A stretch of 37,654 nt of DNA from an uncultured Lachnospiraceae bacterium (GTDB taxonomy: Bacteria; Bacillota; Clostridia; Lachnospirales; Lachnospiraceae), in assembly GCA_947630595.1 (NCBI GenBank), contig CANRIG010000026.1, positions 1-37,654 of the forward strand. Direction: 5' to 3'. The stretch's first letter is position 1; the number at the start of each line of letters is the position of its first letter. The position numbers and the translations under genes are program-made. This document shows positions 32,227-37,654 of the stretch, in pieces. The notes beneath the pieces were generated by a model. It worked only from the letters and a program-made list of their open reading frames with translations. It made no database searches and was not told where the DNA came from.

Positions 32227-32255
32227 ATACTATAGTAAAAGACGGTTTCTGTCAA
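32227..32255 (-). promoter_or_regulatory. Promoter of pcp
   Basis: Minus-strand TTGACA (32255-32250), 17 bases, TAGTAT (32232-32227). Its -35 is back to back with that of the aldo-keto reductase promoter, and together they form the inverted repeat GTCAAT-N5-ATTGAC. Confidence 0.55.
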
Positions 32256-32262
32256 TTAACGA

Positions 32263-32292
32263 TTGACGAATGCGCCCGGCGGGGGATAAAAT
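32263..32292 (+). promoter_or_regulatory. Promoter of the aldo-keto reductase gene
   Basis: TTGACG (32263-32268), 18 bases, TAAAAT (32287-32292), about 40 bases before the start codon. Confidence 0.6.
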
Positions 32293-32333
32293 GAAGAAAA
32301 ACGTGCATACGCAAAGGGAAAGGAGCATTATCT

Positions 32334-33452
32334 ATGAAAAAATTAGGCTTCGGGCTGATGCGGCTGCCGCTGCTTGACAGCAACGACGCGGCCAGCATCG
32401 ATGTGGAACAGGTGAAAAAGATGGTGGACGCGTTCCTCGAAAGAGGCTTCACATATTTCGATACAGCCTGGATGTACTGCGGGTTCAACAGCGAAAACGC
32501 GGCCAGAGAAGCGCTGGTGGAGCGCCATCCGCGCGACAGCTTCACGCTGGCGTCCAAGCTCCACTCGGAATTTTTTAATTCTCTGGAGGATCGGGACAAA
32601 ATATTTAACGAGCAGCGACGGAAGACGGGCGTAGAATATTTTGACTACTATCTTCTGCACGGGATTGAGGCCGGCAGCTATCCGAAATACGAGCAGTTTG
32701 ACTGCTTCTCCTGGCTTCGGGAAAAGAAAGAGCAGGGGCTGGTAAAGCACATCGGCTTTTCGTTCCACGATACGCCGCAGCTGCTCGACCAGATTCTCAC
32801 GAAGCACCCGGAGGTGGAATTTGTACAGCTGCAGATCAATTATCTGGACTGGGAGAGCGAGTGGGTGCAGTCGCGCGCCTGCTATGAGACGGCCACCAGG
32901 CACGGCAAGCCGGTGATCGTGATGGAGCCGGTCAAGGGCGGCACGCTGGCGCAGCTTCCGCCCGATGCGGCAAAGCTCCTGAAAGACTACGCGCCGGAGG
33001 CTTCCCTGCCGTCGTGGGCGATCCGCTTCGCCGCGTCCCTCGACAATGTGATGGTGGTGCTGTCCGGCATGAGCAATATGGAACAGCTGCTGGACAATAC
33101 CGCATTCATGTCGGATTTCCATCCCATGACGGAAGAGGAGCGGAAGCTGACGGAGCAGGCGGCCGCCATGATCCGCGCGAACATCGCCGTTCCCTGCACC
33201 GGCTGCGCTTACTGCACGGAGGGCTGCCCGCAGCACATCGCGATTCCGCAGTATTTCTCTTTATATAATGAAGACATGCGCGAAACGCTGGGCAAGGGCT
33301 GGACGCCGAATGCCACGCAGTATGAGCTGCTGACGAAGAACTTCGGCCGGGCCGCGGACTGCGAGCAGTGCGGGCAGTGCGAGGGCGTCTGTCCGCAGCA
33401 TCTGCCGATCATCAGGTATCTGCAGGCGGTATCGCAGCATTTTGACAAGTAA
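32334..33452 (+). CDS. Aldo-keto reductase with C-terminal Fe-S domain
   Basis: A 372-residue oxidoreductase. The TIM-barrel part carries the family tetrad Asp43, Tyr48, Lys75 and His109. The C-terminal ferredoxin-like part has two motifs of the C-x2-C-x2-C-x3-CP type: CTGCAYCTEGCP near residue 287 and CEQCGQCEGVCP near 344. These imply two [4Fe-4S] clusters, a version common in anaerobes. The physiological substrate is unknown. The ribosome site AAAGGAGC precedes the ATG. It is a single-gene unit with its own promoter and a long palindrome downstream. Confidence 0.9.
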   Translation: MKKLGFGLMRLPLLDSNDAASIDVEQVKKMVDAFLERGFTYFDTAWMYCGFNSENAAREALVERHPRDSFTLASKLHSEFFNSLEDRDKIFNEQRRKTGVEYFDYYLLHGIEAGSYPKYEQFDCFSWLREKKEQGLVKHIGFSFHDTPQLLDQILTKHPEVEFVQLQINYLDWESEWVQSRACYETATRHGKPVIVMEPVKGGTLAQLPPDAAKLLKDYAPEASLPSWAIRFAASLDNVMVVLSGMSNMEQLLDNTAFMSDFHPMTEEERKLTEQAAAMIRANIAVPCTGCAYCTEGCPQHIAIPQYFSLYNEDMRETLGKGWTPNATQYELLTKNFGRAADCEQCGQCEGVCPQHLPIIRYLQAVSQHFDK

Positions 33453-33469
33453 CCGCAAGCAAATTTTAT

Positions 33470-33526
33470 GCGGGGCTGCCGTAAATTCGTTCGTTTGCAA
33501 ACGACCGTTATTTGCGGCTGCCCCGC
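33470..33526. terminator. 57-bp near-perfect palindrome after the aldo-keto reductase
   Basis: GCGGGGC and GCCCCGC form the base; GCCG/CGGC-type, AAAT/ATTT and CGTTTGCAAACG continue to a central TTTGCAAA. A few mismatches interrupt the arms. It is probably a strong terminator, although only short T-rich runs follow. It also lies about 100 bases before glgC. A TATAAT at 33591-33596 may be the glgC -10 box, but no good -35 is seen. Confidence 0.6.
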
Positions 33527-33630
33527 TTTCAATTTTGAAATTTTTACATAAAAATTGTGCAAAAAACTACCAAATTTTAGAAATATAGTGTATAATTTGA
33601 CCATAAGATTTTTTACAGGGAGGAAGCATT

Positions 33631-34836
33631 ATGGCAAAAGAAATGATTGCAATGCTTCTGGCCGGCGGACAGGGTTCCCGACTGTACGCACTGACGCAGA
33701 AGCTTGCAAAACCGGCAGTTCCGTTCGGAGGAAAATACCGCATCATCGATTTTCCCCTGTCCAACTGCGTCAATTCAGGCATCGATACCGTCGGCATTCT
33801 GACCCAGTATCAGCCGCTGGTACTGAATGAATACATCGGAAACGGCCAGCCGTGGGATCTCGACCGTCTCCATGGCGGCGTCTTTGTCCTGCCGCCGTAC
33901 CAGAAAGCCTCCGGCTCCGACTGGTACAAGGGCACGGCCAACGCCATCTACCAGAACCTTTCGTTCATCGAGCGCTATGACCCGCAGTACGTGATTATTC
34001 TCTCCGGCGACCAGATCTGCAAGCAGGACTACAGCGACTTCCTGCGCTTCCACAAGGAGAAAAACGCAGAGTTCAGCGTGGCGGTCATGGAAGTCCCGTG
34101 GGAGGAGGCGCCGCGTTTCGGCCTCATGGTCGCGGACGAGAACGACCGGATCACGGAGTTCCAGGAGAAGCCGAAGAATCCGAAGTCCAATCTGGCTTCG
34201 ATGGGCATTTACATCTTCAACTGGGACATCCTCAAACGCTACCTGACCGAGGATGAGGCGGACCCGGATTCCGAGAACGATTTCGGCAACAACATCATCC
34301 CCAACCTGCTGCGCGACCAGCGCAGAATGTACGCGTACCGTTTCAGCGGCTACTGGAAGGACGTCGGAACCATCAGTTCCCTGTGGGAAGCGAACATGGA
34401 GGTGCTCGACCCGGAGCACAGCGGCATCAACCTCTTTGACGACAACTGGAAGATTTACAGCCGCAACAGCGGCATGACCGGCCACAAGATCAGCAGGGGC
34501 GCGGTGGTGGAAAACTCCATGATCACCGACGGCTGCCGCATCAAGGGCAGCGTCAAACATTCGATTCTGTTCGCGGGCGTGCAGGTGGAAAAGGGCGCCG
34601 TGCTTGAGGACGCCGTCGTCATGGGCGGCACGGTGATCAAGTCCGGAGCCGTCGTCAAGCACTGCATCATCGCGGAGAACGTCACGATCGGCGAGGGCGC
34701 CGTGGTGGGCGCGATGCCGCAGGGCGAGGCGAACGGAGTGGCGACCGTGGGCGCCGGCGTCGTGATCGGCAGAAACGCCAAGATCGGCCCCAACGCCATG
34801 ATCAACGAAAATGTAGAGGATGGTGAAGAAAAATGA
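33631..34836 (+). CDS. glgC: Glucose-1-phosphate adenylyltransferase, catalytic subunit
   Basis: A 401-residue enzyme making ADP-glucose from ATP and glucose 1-phosphate for glycogen synthesis. The pyrophosphorylase loop [14 protein letters not shown] is intact, with [20 protein letters not shown] following. The C-terminal third is a left-handed beta-helix of hexapeptide repeats ([17 protein letters not shown] onward). The ribosome site GGGAGGAAGC precedes the ATG. Its end overlaps glgD by four bases (ATGA), so the two subunits are co-translated. Confidence 0.94.
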   Translation: MAKEMIAMLLAGGQGSRLYALTQKLAKPAVPFGGKYRIIDFPLSNCVNSGIDTVGILTQYQPLVLNEYIGNGQPWDLDRLHGGVFVLPPYQKASGSDWYKGTANAIYQNLSFIERYDPQYVIILSGDQICKQDYSDFLRFHKEKNAEFSVAVMEVPWEEAPRFGLMVADENDRITEFQEKPKNPKSNLASMGIYIFNWDILKRYLTEDEADPDSENDFGNNIIPNLLRDQRRMYAYRFSGYWKDVGTISSLWEANMEVLDPEHSGINLFDDNWKIYSRNSGMTGHKISRGAVVENSMITDGCRIKGSVKHSILFAGVQVEKGAVLEDAVVMGGTVIKSGAVVKHCIIAENVTIGEGAVVGAMPQGEANGVATVGAGVVIGRNAKIGPNAMINENVEDGEEK

Positions 34837-35975
34837 CGAAATCAAATACAAGTGCCCTGGGCATCATATTCCCGAACAGTTACGACGCGCTCGTGCCGGA
34901 GCTGGTCAACGTGCGTCTGATGGCGTCCATCCCCTTTGCCAGCCGTTACCGTCTGGTCGATTTCATTCTCTCCAGTATGTCAAACTGCGGGATCGCCAAC
35001 ATTTCCGTGATGGCAAACAACAACTACCAGTCCCTGATGGATCACCTCGGCTCCGGCCGTGAGTGGGATCTGGTGCGCAAAAGCGGCGGCCTTCACATTT
35101 TCCCGCCGTTCGCGGACAAGTCCTCCAAGCCCTACACCGGGCGTATCGGGGCTTTGGCCAGCATTCTGGACTTCCTGCGGGTGCAGAAAGAAAAATACGT
35201 GATTCTCGCCGACTCCAATATCGTGGTCAATTTTGACTATAGCGCGATGATCGACGCGCACATTGCCAGCGGGGCGGATGTCACCATCGCCTACAACGAG
35301 CAGGAGCTCCCGGCCAGCGTCCAGGCCTACAAGGGCAACGACCGCGGGATTTACTATACCTTCGGCATCGAAAACGGCCGCATCACCAAGATTTTCGTCA
35401 ATCCCAGAGAGCCGGGCGTGCAGAATTTCTCGATGAACTTCTACCTGATCGAGCGCGAGATGCTGATCGATATGGTGAGCGCGGCTTCCGTACACGGCCT
35501 GCATTACTTCGAGCGCGACGTTTTGCTGCCGCAGCTGAACCGCCTGAATGTGCAGGGATTCAAGTATGACGGCTATATCGCGCGGATCAGCAGCCTCCAG
35601 AGCTATTTCGAGGAGAACATGAAGCTCCTGGACGACTACAACCTTGACGCTCTGTTCTCCAGAGCGCCGATCTACACCAAGATTCGTGACGACAACCCGA
35701 CCGTCTACGCTTCGGGCGCAAAGGTACAGAACGTGATGGCGGCCGACGGCTGCATCATCGAGGGCGAAGTGGAAAACAGCATCCTGTTCCGCGGCGTGAA
35801 AGTGGGCAAGGGCGCAAAGATCAAAAACTGCATCCTGATGCAGGACACTGTCGTCGAGCCGGGCGCGGAGATCGAATATCTGATCACCGACAAGAACGTG
35901 ACGATCACCGCCGGAAAGACCATGAGCGGCACGGACACGTTCCCGGTATACATTGCAAAGCATCAGGTGGTCTGA
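34833..35975 (+). CDS. glgD: Glucose-1-phosphate adenylyltransferase, GlgD subunit
   Basis: A 380-residue homologue of GlgC. The catalytic glycine loop is missing: the start reads [20 protein letters not shown] where GlgC has GGQGSRL. The rest of the fold is kept, including [24 protein letters not shown] and the hexapeptide helix. Such GlgD proteins form mixed complexes with GlgC in Firmicutes and raise or modulate its activity. Its ATG lies inside the glgC stop region. A terminator hairpin follows. Confidence 0.92.
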   Translation: MTKSNTSALGIIFPNSYDALVPELVNVRLMASIPFASRYRLVDFILSSMSNCGIANISVMANNNYQSLMDHLGSGREWDLVRKSGGLHIFPPFADKSSKPYTGRIGALASILDFLRVQKEKYVILADSNIVVNFDYSAMIDAHIASGADVTIAYNEQELPASVQAYKGNDRGIYYTFGIENGRITKIFVNPREPGVQNFSMNFYLIEREMLIDMVSAASVHGLHYFERDVLLPQLNRLNVQGFKYDGYIARISSLQSYFEENMKLLDDYNLDALFSRAPIYTKIRDDNPTVYASGAKVQNVMAADGCIIEGEVENSILFRGVKVGKGAKIKNCILMQDTVVEPGAEIEYLITDKNVTITAGKTMSGTDTFPVYIAKHQVV

Positions 35976-36042
35976 GCGGAGCAAAGACCGCACATAGCTG
36001 AGAAATCAGAAAATCATGGCCTGCCGGTTACCGGCGGCAGAG

Positions 36043-36072
36043 GAAAGCCGTTCTGCGGAGCGGCTTTCTTTG
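36043..36072 (+). terminator. Intrinsic terminator of glgCD
   Basis: GAAAGCCG and CGGCTTTC form an 8-bp stem around TTCTGCGGAG, followed by TTTG. A second small stem (GCCGGTTACCGGC) lies just upstream. Confidence 0.65.
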
Positions 36073-36203
36073 CAGATGATGATTAGATACAACTAACTCA
36101 CATATGATTTCATGATGAAAGGAAGATTGATATTTCGTGTCGTTTAATGTAAGTTTAAAAGAATTATTCATGCATTTTAATGTGAATTTATCATGAAAAA
36201 GCG

Positions 36204-36232
36204 TTGATTTTTACATGAATGTGCGTTATACT
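36204..36232 (+). promoter_or_regulatory. Promoter of the AAA/DUF4143 ATPase gene
   Basis: TTGATT (36204-36209), 17 bases, TATACT (36227-36232), about 18 bases before the ribosome site. The AT-rich region before it (36,080-36,200) repeats short TCATGA motifs, including TTTCATGATGAAA, whose meaning is unclear. Confidence 0.6.
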
Positions 36233-36260
36233 ATAAGCGACTTCTGAGAGGAGGGCGCTT

Positions 36261-37556
36261 ATGTACCGCAAAATCATGCTTTTTCTGGAAACGTGGAAGA
36301 AAAGCGAATACCGCAAGCCGCTGATTCTGCAGGGGGCAAGGCAGGTCGGCAAGACGTATTCCATTCTGGAGTTCGGGCGTACACATTATGAGAATGTGGC
36401 GTATTTCAATTTTGAGACCAATCCCAGGCTGAACGAAACCTTTGAGGAAAACCTCAGTCCCGGTTATCTGATTCCCATTTTGTCGCATATTGCGGGGCAA
36501 ACGATCGTCAGGGAAAAGACGCTGATTGTCTTTGACGAAATACAGCTTTGCGAACGGGCGCTTACCTCGCTGAAATATTTTTGCGAGGACGCCCCTGATT
36601 ATCATATTATCGTGGCGGGGAGTCTTTTAGGCGTTGCGGTAAGCAGGGCGAAATTCTCTTTTCCCGTAGGGAAGGTTGATATGAAAACGCTTTATCCGAT
36701 GGATATGGAGGAATTTATGCTTGCCCTGGGCGAGGACGCTCTGACGGAACAGATCAAAAAGAGCTTTCAGACGGATACGCCGCTGCCTTCCGCCATGCAC
36801 GACGCTGCGATGCAGCTCTATCGCCAGTATCTCGTGGTGGGCGGCATGCCGGAGTGCGTCATGCAGTTCGCCCAGACGAGGGATTATATCCTTGTGCGCC
36901 ATACGCAGGATACCATTCTGGTCAGCTACCTCAACGATATGAGCAAATACAACAGCCTAAATGAGATCAAGAAAACACGGCTGGCCTATGACAACATCAC
37001 CGTGCAGCTCTCAAAAAAGAATACCCGTTTTCAGTATAAACTGGTCAGGAAAGGCGGCCGGGCATCTGAATTTGAGAACGCGATGGAATGGCTCTGCCTG
37101 TCTGGGATCGTGTCTCGGGTGTTTCGGGTGGAGCAGATTAAGAAGCCTCTGGAAAATTACCGCAATATCGATGCGTTTAAGATTTATGTTTCCGACTCTG
37201 GCCTGCTTGCCGCCAAAAAGGATTTAGCGGCGAACGACGTTCTCTATATGGTGGAAGAATTAAACGACTTCAAGGGCGGCATGGTGGAAAACTATGTGAA
37301 TGTGCAGCTTATGATCAGCGGCTACCAGACTTATTACTGGGAATCCGAGCGCGGAGCTGAAATAGATTTTGTCATCCAGCGGCAGGGAAAGCTCATTCCC
37401 ATTGAGGTCAAGTCCGCTGACAACACGAAGGCCAAAAGCCTGAAAGTCTATATGGATGCCTACAGGCCTGCATACGCCATCAAGCTCTCCGCGAAAAACT
37501 TCGGTTTTGAGGACGGAAAAAAGACGGTTCCCCTTTACGCCGCATTTTGCATCTGA
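36261..37556 (+). CDS. AAA ATPase with DUF4143 domain
   Basis: A 431-residue protein of a large family often found in anaerobes. The Walker A motif is GARQVGKT (residues 25-32) and Walker B is LIVFDEIQ (about 88-95). A DUF4143 part follows, ending in a PD-(D/E)xK-like nuclease pattern: ERGAEIDFVIQ, then LIPIEVKSADN. The cellular role of the family is not settled. The ribosome site GAGAGGAGGGCGCTT is strong. It stands alone, with its own promoter and a new promoter downstream. Confidence 0.87.
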   Translation: MYRKIMLFLETWKKSEYRKPLILQGARQVGKTYSILEFGRTHYENVAYFNFETNPRLNETFEENLSPGYLIPILSHIAGQTIVREKTLIVFDEIQLCERALTSLKYFCEDAPDYHIIVAGSLLGVAVSRAKFSFPVGKVDMKTLYPMDMEEFMLALGEDALTEQIKKSFQTDTPLPSAMHDAAMQLYRQYLVVGGMPECVMQFAQTRDYILVRHTQDTILVSYLNDMSKYNSLNEIKKTRLAYDNITVQLSKKNTRFQYKLVRKGGRASEFENAMEWLCLSGIVSRVFRVEQIKKPLENYRNIDAFKIYVSDSGLLAAKKDLAANDVLYMVEELNDFKGGMVENYVNVQLMISGYQTYYWESERGAEIDFVIQRQGKLIPIEVKSADNTKAKSLKVYMDAYRPAYAIKLSAKNFGFEDGKKTVPLYAAFCI

Positions 37557-37588
37557 ATCATGTGTGCGGAGAGAATGCGAAATGCGAA

Positions 37589-37618
37589 TTGACAGATCCT
37601 TTTGCCCTGTGTTATAAT
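37589..37618 (+). promoter_or_regulatory. Consensus sigma-A promoter at the right edge
   Basis: TTGACA (37589-37594), 18 bases, TATAAT (37613-37618). It drives the gene starting at 37647. Confidence 0.75.
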
Positions 37619-37646
37619 TTTGACGTTAAAGGAGAGGGGTGAAAAG

Positions 37647-37654
37647 ATGAGGAG
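37647..37654 (+). CDS. Start of a gene cut by the window edge
   Basis: ATG AGG AG follows AAAGGAGAGGGGTGAAAAG and a consensus promoter. Only two codons are visible, so nothing can be said about the product. Confidence 0.5.

Overview
The window is 37.7 kb of a fairly GC-rich, low-G+C-Gram-positive type chromosome, most likely a Clostridia/Lachnospiraceae-like gut anaerobe. This is inferred from strong AGGAGG ribosome sites, a GlgC-GlgD pair, CD1375-type phage proteins, a HELAH YgjP-type peptidase and the gene families present. No taxonomic search was possible.

Region 1 (1 to about 12,033) is the right-hand end of a siphovirus-type prophage. In order it carries the end of the tape measure gene, a Dit-like distal tail protein, a tail spike/endopeptidase with a self-cleaving S74 chaperone, a tail fibre, small late genes, a holin-type membrane protein and a four-domain endolysin. 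A small regulatory/accessory cluster follows, with an HTH regulator and three sigma-A promoters. The prophage ends at the 3' end of a tRNA-Arg(CCG) gene. No integrase, capsid or packaging genes are in the window, so the prophage continues to the left. The tail fibre tip is the main discovery. An AT-rich segment is bounded by a 15-bp perfect inverted repeat (6378-6392 and 7011-7025). It holds the present C-terminus and, on the opposite strand, a second C-terminus that would be fused in frame by inversion. This looks like a phase-variable receptor-binding switch. A second candidate is a compact structured RNA at 7811-7945, in which an 11-bp hairpin buries the ribosome site of a 15-residue ORF.

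Region 2 (12,106-18,961) is chromosomal housekeeping: a membrane-anchored SH3 protein, RluF-type pseudouridine synthase, a divergent NAD-dependent DNA ligase, MetA (acetyl-CoA type by Glu111) and a YgjP-like metallopeptidase. Three consecutive intergenic gaps here are each filled by a different degenerate tandem repeat.

Region 3 (18,939-20,709) is a small islet with an AraC regulator and a DUF1349 protein. It is bounded by 44-bp direct repeats that duplicate the 3' end of the peptidase gene.

Region 4 (20,903-31,494) has a MATE exporter on the minus strand, divergent from a sugar operon. The operon order is LacI regulator, binding protein, two permeases, GH42 beta-galactosidase, PfkB kinase and 6-phosphogluconate dehydrogenase. 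It probably imports a beta-galactoside and feeds an aldonate-type product to the pentose phosphate pathway.

Region 5 (31,548-37,654) has pyroglutamyl peptidase divergent from an Fe-S aldo-keto reductase, the glgC-glgD glycogen pair, an AAA/DUF4143 ATPase, and the promoter and first codons of one more gene.
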